From Thermoproteota archaeon (GTDB lineage: Archaea > Thermoproteota > Nitrososphaeria_A > Caldarchaeales > Calditenuaceae): a DNA stretch of 63,594 bases. The notes under the pieces are model-generated. The model was given only the letters and a program-made list of their open reading frames with translations, was not told the DNA's origin and searched no databases. Positions 17,697 to 27,739 of the stretch are shown here, piece by piece; position 1 is the first letter of the stretch; the number at the start of each line of letters is the position of its first letter. Where the stretch lies: NCBI GenBank assembly GCA_030550235.1, contig JAUQPU010000004.1:1-63594 (forward strand). Direction: 5' to 3'. The translations under genes were made by a program, and so were the position numbers.

Positions 17697-17720
17697 CTGG
17701 GCCTATGATTCCATTATTTG

Positions 17721-17981
17721 TTGAATCCGCCGATGATTTTTTCCGGGCTCATCGTCCTCCTCACGGGGCTGGTACTCTTCGTTGTGGGTCTTCAGGCCTT
17801 CTGGATACTTGCCGCGGCGGGTGTGTTGATGGTTGCTGCGGGATTCTTCACCGAGAAGAGGGAGGAGGTGGTGCCGGAGAATCCTGGGATGAAGTTCTGC
17901 TGGTACTGTCTCAAGGAGATACCGGTTGAGGCTGAGGAGTGCATGTACTGTGGTCTTAAGCAGGAGCAGCATAGGAGGTAG
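17721..17981 (+). CDS. Small membrane protein with C-terminal zinc ribbon
   Basis: This protein of about 86 residues has two closely spaced hydrophobic helices (GLIVLLTGLVLFVVGLQAF and ILAAAGVLMVAAGFF). An acidic linker and a CxxC...CxxC ribbon (CWYC, then CMYC) follow, which should bind one zinc ion on the cytoplasmic side. Such proteins are common in archaea but have no defined role. The start is TTG (17718 or 17721) by TATA spacing; ATG 17733 is the alternative. Its last 26 bases overlap the convergent CPBP protease gene. Confidence 0.6.
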   Translation: MNPPMIFSGLIVLLTGLVLFVVGLQAFWILAAAGVLMVAAGFFTEKREEVVPENPGMKFCWYCLKEIPVEAEECMYCGLKQEQHRR

Positions 17982-18798
17982 GGCGTTTTTGAAGCCTAAA
18001 CGCGGAGTATGTCGCTGACGAGATTATTAGCCAGGTAGCAATTCCTAGGAGGCCTAGGCCGCCTAACTCGCGTGGAGCGCGGGTCGTCAATATTGTTAGG
18101 CCCCAGATTGCGTTTATAGCTCCGTGAAGGGATGCGGCCGGTATAACGCTGGATGAGAAGCTCCTTACTGCCGCGAGGGGGTACGAGAGCATGGCTGTGA
18201 AGGCTATGAAGAGGATCACTCCGAGCGGCCTGTTCTCTGGATAGTTTTGGCCTAGAAGCAGTATCGCAGTGGCGTGCCACAGGCCCCAGATTAGACCCAC
18301 AAGGAGGGCGGATCTTAGAGTGCTGTAGCCCGCAGCCTCTAGCTCCGTCTGTAGGTAGCCTCTCCATCCAATCTCCTCCCCCAGCGCGAAGAGAGTGTTT
18401 ATCGTGATGGAGGATATGTAGCCGTTGATAATGGTAAGGACGAGTAGGGCCTCGGTTGTGAGACCGGGTGGAGCCATGGTTTGAAGAGGCTCGAGTGTTA
18501 GGAGGCCCATCGGTGTTATGATGATGTGGTAGAGGAGGACTGCGGAGAAGGCGATCAGCGGGGCGGCGAGATAAAGGATTAGTGCCTTCCCACCTAGACG
18601 GAGAGAGTCTCTAACTATCTTGCGCCCAGCCACTGCGAGGACAGATATTGTGGGGGCATACATTCTGAGGCCACCCCACAGCATCGCTAAGAGCGCATCC
18701 GCCAATCCACCTAACAGATAGAATACAGCGTCGACAAGCGCGGCCAGAAGTATGGAGAGAGTAGAGAAAGCTACGACTCTCACCCTATAGGAGTCCAC
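17956..18798 (-). CDS. CPBP-family (CAAX/Abi-type) intramembrane metalloprotease
   Basis: The 280-residue polytopic protein carries the three CPBP motifs: the glutamate pair and arginine in GEEIGWRGYLQ, a histidine in GLIWGLWHATAIL and a final histidine in HGAINAIWG. These make the intramembrane glutamate/histidine site of Rce1-like proteases. About seven or eight hydrophobic helices are visible. Bacterial and archaeal members process or protect against peptides, but substrates are mostly unknown. It overlaps the zinc-ribbon membrane gene tail-to-tail and has no evident operon partner. Confidence 0.82.
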   Translation of the reverse strand: MDSYRVRVVAFSTLSILLAALVDAVFYLLGGLADALLAMLWGGLRMYAPTISVLAVAGRKIVRDSLRLGGKALILYLAAPLIAFSAVLLYHIIITPMGLLTLEPLQTMAPPGLTTEALLVLTIINGYISSITINTLFALGEEIGWRGYLQTELEAAGYSTLRSALLVGLIWGLWHATAILLLGQNYPENRPLGVILFIAFTAMLSYPLAAVRSFSSSVIPAASLHGAINAIWGLTILTTRAPRELGGLGLLGIATWLIISSATYSAFRLQKRPTSYAAPA

Positions 18799-19109
18799 GA
18801 CCCTGTCTGTTATTCCGGCGATTTAAGTAAACCTGCTATCCACAATGAATTTAAGGCGGCCGAATAAATCCACTCAGCCACATCCATTATACTGAGCCCA
18901 GAGTAGCGGGCATGTAGCTACCAGAGATGTTGAGGGCTATCTAGATGATGTTCTGAAGACTTAATCCGCCCGTCTCTTCCACAACATTGATATATGTTCC
19001 TTTTTTATCTTTTAAAAATATGAAAGATGCGCGTTTTTAAGAACTCGAAATAGCGGAAAAACTATTACATCCTGTCCAGCTCGAAATGCCGATTAGCTGT
19101 CAGAGTTGC
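18799..19109. other. Intergenic region without recognised gene
   Basis: About 310 nt separate the CPBP start from the GH31 stop. I see several in-frame stops in all frames, a T-rich tract near 18995-19015 and no tRNA or repeat. It should hold the CPBP promoter and the GH31 terminator. Confidence 0.5.
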
Positions 19110-21602
19110 TCATGAAAATTCTACTGCGAGTTGTTGCCTCTGGCCACTGTCTCTGAATTTTACGTGCAGAAGTTTTTTAGACTCATCAAAGCTCCAACCT
19201 TGTTCAGATTTTAGCAGCTCGGCGTATGAATCTATCTCTGCGAGCGTGACGCCATTCAACAGGACTCTAGCAGGCTTTTTCTCAATTAGATGGAGGGTTA
19301 TCACGAGGTGTCGCGGTAGAGGTGAGTATTTCCCCTCCCTATCCCCTATCTCGAATAACAGCTTGTCTCCCTCCATCTTGCAGAGTATGGGTGTCAGTAA
19401 ATACACACCCTTTTCATAGTCTAGGCTTTCTCCATCATCTTCGTATAGGGTGAATGAGGAGGAGTCTGAGGGGTATACGTGTATGAAGAGCTTGTCTGCT
19501 GGTTTATTGTCTAGGTATAGTGTTTTTGGCTGCATGGGGATTATGGCTCCAGACTTGATAAAGATTGGTGCCCTGTCTATCGGTGCTTCAATCTCTATGT
19601 AGACGGGGCCTTGGATACTTGAGTCACTCCAGTAGTCTACCCATTTGCCGCGAGGGAGATAGACGAGACGGCGGTTAGAGTTTTCCTGGACTACTGGGGC
19701 AACGAGTATGAATTCGCCTACAAGGAATTCATCCTGTATAGTGTATGTGTTTGGGTCGTCTTGATATTCGAAGAGTAGTGGCCTGATTATGGGATGGCCT
19801 GTTTTTGAGGCTTGATAGAGGAGTGTATATAGATAGGGGATTAGCTGATATCTCAGCACTAGAAAAGTCCTGATTATCTCGAGGTATTTCTCTCCATAAA
19901 CCCACGGCTCTTGGTCGTAGGACCCTAGAATTGTATGGTTTCTGCAGATAGGTATGAAGGCCCCTATCTGGTACCAGCGCGTCAAAAGCTCTGGTGTTGG
20001 TGAAGATGCAAACCCACCTATATCGTCTCCAACCATTGGGATGCCTGACAGTCCTAGGTTCAGTAGCATGGGTATTTGCAGGGCTAGATGCTCCCAGCTC
20101 GACGTATTGTCCCCCGTCCAAACAGCTGAGTACCTTTGTATGCCTGCATAGGCAGCCCTGGTGAGAATAAAGGGCCTCCTGCCAGGTCTCAGTCTCCTCA
20201 ACCCCTCATAAGTGGCCATACACATTAGCATTCCATACACGTTGTGAATTTTTTCATGCGTGGAATTCAGTCCGCGGTCATAATGAATCACGTCGAGATC
20301 CATGGTTCTGCGCGTCATTAATTCAGTTGTGGGAGCTCCACGTCCTAGTAGAAGGTTCATATATGGCTCGAGTATTGAAGCAAGCTGCTTGGGGATGCTT
20401 CTCTCTACGAAGATAGCTGGCTCATTCATATCGTTCCAAATACCTTCAAAGCCCATCCTGACATATTCGGAGTGAAGGCTGCCCCACCAATCTCTCACAT
20501 CATCTCTCGTAAAATCTGGAAAGGCGCAAGTCCCTGGCCAGACCTTTGCAAGATAGAGCTCACCTGTTGGGTATTTGCAGAAGTAGTCTTTCTGAACACC
20601 CTCAACGAAGATCTTATTTGATGGGTCTGCCTTGACTCCCGGATTTACTATGGGTATTAGCTTGAAGCCTCTAGCCCTCATTTCCGAGACAAGTTTCTCA
20701 GGCTCAGGAAATCTACTTCTGTTCCAGGTAAATGACTGATATCGGTCTTTGTAGTGTATGTCAAGGTAGAAGACGTCGCATGGAATACGAGTTTTCCTGA
20801 ACTCGTCGGCCAGCAGAATCAGCCTCTCAGCCGGATAGTAGCTGTAGCGGCACTGTTGATGGCCAAGGGCCCATCGTGGATGGAGGAGGGGGCGACCGGT
20901 GAGCTCTGTATATCTCTCTAATACTTTCTTGACGCTGGGGCCGTAAATGAAGTAGTAGTTAAGCTCCCCTCCAAAGGCTTCGAAGCTGTAAAAGTCTTCT
21001 GCTGTGTGCCCCATGTCGAATACCGTTTTGTAGGTGTTGTCGAAGAAGATTCCATAAGCCTTCTTCTTCCTGATGCCGATGAAGAAGGGAATACTTTTGT
21101 ATAATGGGTCTGTTTCAGGACCATATCCAAACGCATCCGTATTCCACATGACCATGATACTGCGTCTTTTATCGAGACGGCCTGTCTTTTCTCCAAATCC
21201 GTAAAAGTGCTCATCATACTCGAGACTTTTCCAGCATTTCACTCTACTTGCGCTCCATCCCATTCCATATGGGGGATAGTCTGAGTTGATAACTGAGCCG
21301 TCAGTGTCGAGAAACGATAACCTGCAGGGGGACTTTGTGACTTCTACCGCTAACTCCGCCGTCTTTATCCTGAGAGACCTGCCTGTGTCTTCAAGCTTAA
21401 AGTCTACCTTAGGCCAATCCTTCTTCACAACAGCCCAAGAATAGTCTGGCTCGAAGAGGCCATTGGGTGCAAGTCTAACCCTTACTAAATCGGGAGCGAG
21501 AATCTGTAGTTCTACTACAGATACGCCGCATACCAATATGACCTTGTTATCTTTTACCTCATAGGAGCTTAGATCGCCTAGAAAAACAAAATCCTCCTGC
21601 AT
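19110..21602 (-). CDS. Glycoside hydrolase family 31 (alpha-glucosidase/alpha-xylosidase-like)
   Basis: This 830-residue enzyme has the GH31 N-terminal beta-sandwich (residues 1-240, with YGFGEKTGRLDKR near 134), a catalytic barrel and C-terminal sandwich domains. The nucleophile is D391 in GIWNDMNEP and the acid/base is D498 in WTGDNTSSWEHL; GDDIGGF follows. GH31 enzymes release terminal alpha-linked glucose, xylose or related sugars. No signal peptide is present, so it should act on imported oligosaccharides. The linkage preferred cannot be told from motifs alone. It starts at ATG 21602, next to a decayed gene and opposite the GH78 gene. Confidence 0.9.
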   Translation of the reverse strand: MQEDFVFLGDLSSYEVKDNKVILVCGVSVVELQILAPDLVRVRLAPNGLFEPDYSWAVVKKDWPKVDFKLEDTGRSLRIKTAELAVEVTKSPCRLSFLDTDGSVINSDYPPYGMGWSASRVKCWKSLEYDEHFYGFGEKTGRLDKRRSIMVMWNTDAFGYGPETDPLYKSIPFFIGIRKKKAYGIFFDNTYKTVFDMGHTAEDFYSFEAFGGELNYYFIYGPSVKKVLERYTELTGRPLLHPRWALGHQQCRYSYYPAERLILLADEFRKTRIPCDVFYLDIHYKDRYQSFTWNRSRFPEPEKLVSEMRARGFKLIPIVNPGVKADPSNKIFVEGVQKDYFCKYPTGELYLAKVWPGTCAFPDFTRDDVRDWWGSLHSEYVRMGFEGIWNDMNEPAIFVERSIPKQLASILEPYMNLLLGRGAPTTELMTRRTMDLDVIHYDRGLNSTHEKIHNVYGMLMCMATYEGLRRLRPGRRPFILTRAAYAGIQRYSAVWTGDNTSSWEHLALQIPMLLNLGLSGIPMVGDDIGGFASSPTPELLTRWYQIGAFIPICRNHTILGSYDQEPWVYGEKYLEIIRTFLVLRYQLIPYLYTLLYQASKTGHPIIRPLLFEYQDDPNTYTIQDEFLVGEFILVAPVVQENSNRRLVYLPRGKWVDYWSDSSIQGPVYIEIEAPIDRAPIFIKSGAIIPMQPKTLYLDNKPADKLFIHVYPSDSSSFTLYEDDGESLDYEKGVYLLTPILCKMEGDKLLFEIGDREGKYSPLPRHLVITLHLIEKKPARVLLNGVTLAEIDSYAELLKSEQGWSFDESKKLLHVKFRDSGQRQQLAVEFS

Positions 21603-21652
21603 AACTATGCAAAAATAACTTGGAGCAAGACATATTTAGCAATTTTATGGAG

Positions 21653-21678
21653 AATCCAAGCCCTCAGGGCAGGGAATA
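21653..21678 (+). repeat. Possible IS200/IS605-type end hairpin remnant
   Basis: GAATCC followed by GCCCT-CAGGGC and GGGAA resembles, with a few mismatches, the hairpin seen at the right end of many IS200/IS605 elements and in their TnpB guide RNAs. No transposase remains are visible around it. The 21603-21861 gap otherwise holds nothing I can identify, so this is a weak call. Confidence 0.25.
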
Positions 21679-21861
21679 CCTGTTTCTGGGGAAAGACTGT
21701 GAAGGTGACTCCCTCGATAGGGGATGGGGTTTGTCGCAGGTGAGACTACTGCCCATCTAGATTTTCTACGGGTTAAGTTAGAATGATTGAGGATTCGATA
21801 TAGGTGGATCCCAAAAAATGAATACATGCGCCTATGTCTCTATGGCTGGTAATATAAGCTG

Positions 21862-23225
21862 TTAGGCCTGGCTCAGGCGAGCGACTGTAGAGTATATCCG
21901 CTCAGCAACCTCGGTTATCTTCATTCCATTGAAGCCGGGGATGTAGCTCTCAAGCCTATCGTTTAGTGGTTCGAGTCATGTCTTCCTGACTTGGTCTCCG
22001 AGCCCCTTGTATCCCTTCATGACGCCTATGATTGAGCCCACGGTTGCGCAGTTACAGTCTGTGTCTAGGCCGCAAGATACGGCCATCGCTATGGAGCTTG
22101 TATAGTCTCCCTCGCCCCAGCGGAGTGAGGCGGCGACTATTGCGGCGTTGGGTATCGTGTGTACTGGGTGGTAACTGTGTAGCTTTGACACCATGAGGCC
22201 CACCACCTCATCCCAGCCAACACCCCTCCGCCAAGCACTAACTACACTCTCAACAACCTCCCTAAGCCTACACCTCGCTGGAATTACTGATAGCCCAGCC
22301 TCAATGACTCTCTCCAAATAATCTTCAACAAAGGCCCAGAGATCATCGCCGCGACCAGCATCTCGCCATAGACGCCATTTTTTACGTGGCTTAGCGTGGC
22401 GTCCCGGTGGGCCAGCTCAGCCGCCCTCAGCGGGTCTCCTGGACAGATATAGCCCCAGAGATCGGCCCTGATCTGCGCGCCAATCCACTTCCTGTAGGGG
22501 TTCATGTAGAGAGCAGTCTCAGGAGGGGTTAGGCAGTTCACCAGGTTCCTGTATGCTGCCCTCTCAGCTGTGTAGACCCCTGCGTATGGTAGGTTTTCCA
22601 GCCACTCACGCCCCACGTCAATGCTGCTGAAGCTTAAGCCCTTCCTCTCAACTACTCTCAGGTTGATTAGAGTGTAGTCTATGTCGTCGTCTCTGAGGGT
22701 CCTATCAACATTGCCCGCCGTTGCCTTAAGGATGCCCATGTTTCGCAGCTCCTGCTCCGTGAAAAAGCCTGTAGAAAAATACCCATCAAGCTTTCTTATC
22801 CCCAGTCTCGACATCCTCTGCGAGACGCTCATCCACCCCTGAGAGATTCCTATCGACTCTACTGGCTTGCCGAGCATGTTTCCAGCACACCTGCCGAAGA
22901 ATCCGCCGAGGACCTTGTCTCTGATCGTCTCTGGGGATGGTGTCTCAGCCTTCACCCAGCCCCTGGAACACTTTTCTATCTCGCTGAGCAGCGTTGGCTC
23001 CTCGTAGGGGTAATCCCTCCTCATGGGCAGCGTTCTCAATTCTTTGAAAACTTCCTCAGCAGCCTCGAGGTCTCCCTTCACCACCCTTCTAAAGATCTTC
23101 TCCTTCTCGATACTTTCCAGCTCCCTCCCCTCTTCCTCAAGCTGGACAAGCTCATACTCTAGGAGCTCCCAAGCCTCCGGACCCACCGCACATGTCCTAG
23201 GCCGCATATCTCCCAGCATCTCCAA
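21862..23225 (-). pseudogene. ADP-ribosylglycohydrolase-family gene, frameshifted and with internal stop
   Basis: The gene encodes about 95 helical residues, then an ADP-ribosylglycohydrolase-fold domain (KVLGGFFGRCAGNMLGKPVE, RDDDIDYTL, NGVYGEMLVAAMIS). At about 22336 one base is missing in a short G run; the frame must shift to continue with FVEDYLERVIEAGLSVIPA, HYHPVHTI-type residues and GLDTDCN, the second metal-binding Asp cluster. At 21976-21978 a TGA replaces the conserved Trp codon before the final PLNDRLES and PGFNGMKITEVAERI block. Two lesions in one gene argue for recent inactivation. In carbohydrate loci such enzymes may hydrolyse N- or O-glycosidic bonds; the original substrate is unknown. 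Confidence 0.75.
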
Positions 23226-23259
23226 AGCCCATATTTAGCAGAAGAGCAGGGCTATAATC

Positions 23260-25962
23260 GTGCATCTGGATGCAGTTCCTCCCCCACCCTTTAACCTTCG
23301 ATGTGAATATTTGGTGAATCCGGTTGGCCTAGATGTCCGTCGCCCAAGATTCTCATGGACACTAAGGCATCCTGAGCGAGGTAGGCTCCAGTCTGCCTAC
23401 CGCATTATAGTCTCCAGCAGCCTCGAGATGGTGGGGAAGTTTATCGGAGATGTCTGGGACAGCGGTAAGGTCGCATCAGACCAGTCGACAAACGTGGAAT
23501 ATGGCGGCGGAGAGCTGGAGAGTAGGCGCAGATACTATTGGAGGGTGAAGTGGTGGGACGATACTGGCCGCGAGAGTCCATTCAGCGAGATAGCATTCTT
23601 CGAAACAGGCATACTCAGCCAAGAGGAGTGGAGGGCCAAGTGGATTGGCGGCGGACGCCTACTTAGAAGAGAGTTTATGATAGACGGCGAGGTCAGGCGC
23701 GCCCGCGTATACATCTGCGGCCTTGGATACTATGAGCTTAGGGTTAACGGCGTGCGGGTTGGAGACAGGGTCTTAGACCCGCCCTGGACCGATTACGAAA
23801 AACTCGCACTCTACACAGTCTATGACGTGACAGACTACGTCAGGAAAGGGAATAACGCAGTTGCAGTCATGCTAGGGAACGGCAGATACTCGCCTAAGCA
23901 TGAGTGGCAGATCAGAAACATCCAGGTCAAGAGGTATGATGATGCCCAGCCTAAGCTTAGCGCGGAGATACATGTTTGGCTGGATAATGGGGGTGAGGCC
24001 GTTGTGGTCACGGATGAGGAGTGGAGGGTCTCAGAGGGGCCAGTGGTTTATGACGACATTTACGGGGGCGAGGTCTACGATGCCAGACTTGAGGAGGATG
24101 GATTTGATCATCCGGGATACGACGATTCGGGTTGGAGAAGGGCAGTCGTAACATCACCCCCGTGCAGGCTTCTCAGATCATCAACTCCCTCCCCACCAAT
24201 AAGGAGGATAAGACAAATACCCGCTAGGAGAATTCTGAATCCAAGTCCAGGCGTATATGTCTATGACTTTGGCCAGAATTTCTCGGGCTGGGTTAAGCTG
24301 AAGGTCCGTGGCGAGAGGGGAGCTGAGGTGAGGATGAAGTATGCTGAGCTGGTGGCTGAGGATGGGGAGCTGAACACAGCGCCTAACAGAGCTGCAAAGT
24401 CTACAGACGTCTATATACTGAGAGGAGGATGTGTGGAGGAGTATGAGCCCCACTTCACATACCACGGGTTTAGGTATGTAGAGTTGACAGGCTATCCAGG
24501 GACGCCAGGCCTTGACACCCTTACCGGAGTAGAGATCCACAGCGATGTCGAGCCTGTCGGAGGCTTCTCCTGCTCTGACCAGCTCCTAAACGATATCCAC
24601 CGCATCATACTCTGGTCGATATTGAGTAACTTGATGGGCGTGCCTACAGACTGCCCCCAGAGGGACGAGAGACTGGGGTGGATGGGTGACGCACACCTAG
24701 TAGCGGAGTCAGCAATACTCAACTTCGACATGGCGGCCTTCTACAGCAAGTGGTTAAGAGATATGAGGCTAGCCCAGGCGGAGGATGGAAGTGTCCCAGA
24801 CGTTGTGCCGCCCATCTGGCTCCTCTATCCAGCAGACCCTGCCTGGGGCTCGGCATGCGCGATAATCCCATGGCTACTCTACCTATACTACGGCGACCGG
24901 AGAGCCCTTGAAGAGAACTACGATATGATGAAACGGTGGATAGAGTATCTATCGTCCAGGGCTGAAAACCACATAGTGAGGCTGAGCAAGTATGGGGACT
25001 GGTGCAGGCCTGGCTTCATATCCTCGCCTGAGACGCCAGGCGAGCTAGTATCTACCTGGTTCTACTATTACTCAGTCAAGATACTCGCGGGGGCCGCGAA
25101 AGCGCTGGGAAGGATTGGTGACTGGAAGAGATACTCCGCGCTGGCCGAGGAGATAAGAGCCGCGTTTAACCGCGAATTTCTAAGCGAGGGGCGATACGGA
25201 GTTGTCAGACCCTCAAGCCAGACCATGCCGCTCAGCAGCCAAACATCCAACATACTCCCACTGTACCTAGACTTGGCCCCTGAAGCAGAGGTTCACCGCG
25301 TATTCGACAACCTCCTCGAAGACATAGTCGTGCGTAGAGATTATCACCTTGCCACGGGCATAATCGGAACGAGATACCTCCTCGAGACGCTGTCAAAATA
25401 CGGGTATAGCGATGTGGCCTACAGGGTTGTTAGCCAGACAAGCTATCCAGGCTGGGGCTATATGATTCGGGAGGGAGCTACAACCCTCTGGGAGAGGTGG
25501 GAGCTTCTGACGGGGGGAGGAATGAACTCACATAACCACGCCATGTTCGGGGGTATCGACTCGTGGTTCTACAAGGTTTTAGCAGGAATCAACCCTTCAG
25601 CCGAGGAGCCAGGGTTTAAGAAGATAGTGATAAAACCACACATCATCGAGGAACTGAAGCACGTCTCAGCCTCCACATACACGCAGAGGGGCCTCATCTC
25701 CTCCGCATGGCACATAGTCGGGGGGAGACTCGCCCTAGAAGTCTCGATACCGGTTAACAGCACGGGGATAGTCTGGCTTCCGGTGAGAGAGGCTTCAAGG
25801 CCAGTTATTACTGAGGGTGGGAGGGTGATATGGCGTGAAGAGAACCCTGTCCCGGGCGTTGAGGGCGTTAAATCTGTTTGGAGGGAGGGCGATCACGTAG
25901 TCGTCGAGGTAGGCTCAGGAAACTACAGCTTCCAAATATCCACCAACGCAAGCGAGGACTAG
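23260..25962 (+). CDS. Glycoside hydrolase family 78 (alpha-L-rhamnosidase)
   Basis: The 900-residue protein has the family layout. It starts with an N-terminal FN3-like domain (LRCEYLVNPVGLDVRRPRFSW), then a rhamnosidase N domain (ARVYICGLGYYELRVNG), a beta-sandwich, the (alpha/alpha)6 catalytic barrel and a C-terminal sandwich. The acidic motif CPQRDERLGWMGD (residues 465-477) carries the general-acid residues of GH78. It should remove terminal alpha-L-rhamnose from plant-type or exopolysaccharide fragments. No signal peptide is seen. GTG 23260 is the only start that keeps the N-terminal motif, and a CATATTTA box lies about 27 nt before it. It ends overlapping the convergent universal stress gene by 4 nt. 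Confidence 0.88.
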   Translation: MHLDAVPPPPFNLRCEYLVNPVGLDVRRPRFSWTLRHPERGRLQSAYRIIVSSSLEMVGKFIGDVWDSGKVASDQSTNVEYGGGELESRRRYYWRVKWWDDTGRESPFSEIAFFETGILSQEEWRAKWIGGGRLLRREFMIDGEVRRARVYICGLGYYELRVNGVRVGDRVLDPPWTDYEKLALYTVYDVTDYVRKGNNAVAVMLGNGRYSPKHEWQIRNIQVKRYDDAQPKLSAEIHVWLDNGGEAVVVTDEEWRVSEGPVVYDDIYGGEVYDARLEEDGFDHPGYDDSGWRRAVVTSPPCRLLRSSTPSPPIRRIRQIPARRILNPSPGVYVYDFGQNFSGWVKLKVRGERGAEVRMKYAELVAEDGELNTAPNRAAKSTDVYILRGGCVEEYEPHFTYHGFRYVELTGYPGTPGLDTLTGVEIHSDVEPVGGFSCSDQLLNDIHRIILWSILSNLMGVPTDCPQRDERLGWMGDAHLVAESAILNFDMAAFYSKWLRDMRLAQAEDGSVPDVVPPIWLLYPADPAWGSACAIIPWLLYLYYGDRRALEENYDMMKRWIEYLSSRAENHIVRLSKYGDWCRPGFISSPETPGELVSTWFYYYSVKILAGAAKALGRIGDWKRYSALAEEIRAAFNREFLSEGRYGVVRPSSQTMPLSSQTSNILPLYLDLAPEAEVHRVFDNLLEDIVVRRDYHLATGIIGTRYLLETLSKYGYSDVAYRVVSQTSYPGWGYMIREGATTLWERWELLTGGGMNSHNHAMFGGIDSWFYKVLAGINPSAEEPGFKKIVIKPHIIEELKHVSASTYTQRGLISSAWHIVGGRLALEVSIPVNSTGIVWLPVREASRPVITEGGRVIWREENPVPGVEGVKSVWREGDHVVVEVGSGNYSFQISTNASED

Positions 25963-26447
25963 AGAGACGATTCAACGACCTCTTGGTTCAGATTGGCTGT
26001 AACGACGACTACGGGGACCGTGGCCTTCTCTATTACTTTCTTAAGGATCCTACCGCCGCCCGGGTCTAGGAAGCCCCTGCCACCATAACCCATCACTATG
26101 ATGGCGGCTAGTTTCTCGGCCTGCTCGAGTATAGTTCGGGCTGGGTCGCCTGTAAGGCTCAGCAGCTTCACATTCGCTCCACCTTCAATCAGCTCCGAGA
26201 CAATCTCGTGGACAGCCCTCAATTCCTCGTTAAGCGTCCAGTCCTTAAGGGCGAGAATAGGCTCTGGCCCCGACTCCCCTGGGCTTGGCTTTCCAATACC
26301 CGGGATACTGGCTACAAGATGCTCACTAACGACATGCAGCAACACTAACCGGAGACCCAACCTCTCCGCTAGCTTATGCGCAACCATAGCAACCTTTCTA
26401 CTCACAGGTGAGCCATCGATACTCGCCAGCACCGCCCTCATCATCAA
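25959..26447 (-). CDS. Universal stress protein (UspA family)
   Basis: The 162-residue single-domain protein begins RAVLASIDGSPVSRKVAMVA and ends with the nucleotide-binding-type region IIVMGYGGRGFLDPGGG, then VIEKATVPVVVV. The ATP-binding consensus GxxGx9GS is only partly kept (G-GG-G), so ATP binding is likely but not certain. Usp proteins bind ATP or nucleotides and modulate stress responses or transporters. Three ATG codons (26447, 26444, 26441) could start it. It lies 53 nt downstream of the MFS gene on the same strand. Confidence 0.82.
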   Translation of the reverse strand: MMMRAVLASIDGSPVSRKVAMVAHKLAERLGLRLVLLHVVSEHLVASIPGIGKPSPGESGPEPILALKDWTLNEELRAVHEIVSELIEGGANVKLLSLTGDPARTILEQAEKLAAIIVMGYGGRGFLDPGGGRILKKVIEKATVPVVVVTANLNQEVVESSL

Positions 26448-26500
26448 CTACAACACCCCACGAGCACTTAAATCCTCAGCTGAGACCATCAACACCCACT

Positions 26501-27712
26501 CTACTTTGTGAGCTGGTTGTGCAGCAGCCCGAAGATCAACCTCCCTATAAACGAGATCGTCAACGTAATTCTAAGAGCGGCCTCCAACCCAAGGCTCTGC
26601 TCAAGCTGCTGCACCAACTGGCCACCAACTAAGGAGCCGAAGAAGAAGGAGAGTCCTTGAAGAAGATTATAGACTGCAGTGAAAGTCCCCCTATCCTCGA
26701 CGCTTGTTATCCTCGTAATATAGAGTAGAAGTGAGATGCTTATGCCGACGTTGGCTATGCCAGCGACTATATTGGCCATTAGGAAGGCCTCGAAGTATGG
26801 GAGAAAGGCGTACACAGCGGCTAGCGAGGCCAACGCTGCTCTACAATAGGCCAGTAAGCGCACATCCACAAGACTCTCGAAGAGACTGCGGCCAATGCTC
26901 GAGAATAGGAGGCCAGCAATGCCTGAGACAACGGAGAGGAGCGCTATCTGGAAGAAACTGAGGTTTGCGACCCTAGTCATGGTCAGGGTGAAACAGGGCC
27001 AGGCAATCGACATGTAAAATCCATAGATGTTGGAGATGATCACAAATCGGAGGAACTGCCGTGATGAGACGATATGCTGGATAACGTAGGTTACTGTCAG
27101 CTCTCCTGACATGACCTTAGGTTTTGGGGGGTCTTTCATCCCCCAGAAGACTAGGGCTGAGAGGATGCCCGCAACAGCCGCTAGGGCAAAGCCCAGCTGA
27201 TAGCCGGGAATCCCAACAAGCGACACAACACCCAACGAGAGGGTCGAGGCAAACGAGCCCACCTGCCCCCAGAAATTCACAGTAGCTGTGACGAGGGGCC
27301 GTATGGCGAGGGGCACAACCTCCGCAATCAACGCAGTGTAAATAGGAGCTGAGACCGAGGCGACAATGAACTGCACGCCAACCAGGGAGATGTAAGCGGC
27401 AGGCTCATTTACCAGTAGTATTGGAATCCACAGGAGAGAAGAGACCAATGTGCTGTAGAGGATGGGCCTAACCCTGGCGCCCCTCTTATCGCTGAGGAAC
27501 CCCCAGAGTGGCTGTAGACCATTTGCCGCCAGATTATTGACCGCATGGAGAAAACCAATTTGTATGGAGGAGGCCCCCAAAACCGCAGCATATACAGCTA
27601 TGAATGGCTGCGAGGCCCCACTGGCGAGCGAGGACAATACAGACCTCGCGTAAAGCCTCCTAATCTGTCCACCCCCAACACCCAACTTTGTAGATGAGGA
27701 CGCACGGCTCAC
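26501..27712 (-). CDS. MFS transporter
   Basis: The 403-residue protein has 12 predicted membrane helices in two six-helix halves. A short A-like loop motif, GFLSDKRGARVRP, between helices 2 and 3 is diagnostic of major facilitators. It starts at GTG 27712. The neighbouring GH78, GH31 and GH2 genes suggest it carries sugars or oligosaccharides, but no substrate signature is recognisable. The universal stress gene follows on the same strand. Confidence 0.85.
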   Translation of the reverse strand: MSRASSSTKLGVGGGQIRRLYARSVLSSLASGASQPFIAVYAAVLGASSIQIGFLHAVNNLAANGLQPLWGFLSDKRGARVRPILYSTLVSSLLWIPILLVNEPAAYISLVGVQFIVASVSAPIYTALIAEVVPLAIRPLVTATVNFWGQVGSFASTLSLGVVSLVGIPGYQLGFALAAVAGILSALVFWGMKDPPKPKVMSGELTVTYVIQHIVSSRQFLRFVIISNIYGFYMSIAWPCFTLTMTRVANLSFFQIALLSVVSGIAGLLFSSIGRSLFESLVDVRLLAYCRAALASLAAVYAFLPYFEAFLMANIVAGIANVGISISLLLYITRITSVEDRGTFTAVYNLLQGLSFFFGSLVGGQLVQQLEQSLGLEAALRITLTISFIGRLIFGLLHNQLTK

Positions 27713-27739
27713 AATTTAGACATTACAGCAGGGGGCAGT

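Noticed and set aside
21645-21827. 60-codon minus-strand frame in the gap before GH31
   Set aside because: No family similarity, no TATA box, and it covers the possible element hairpin; treated as chance.
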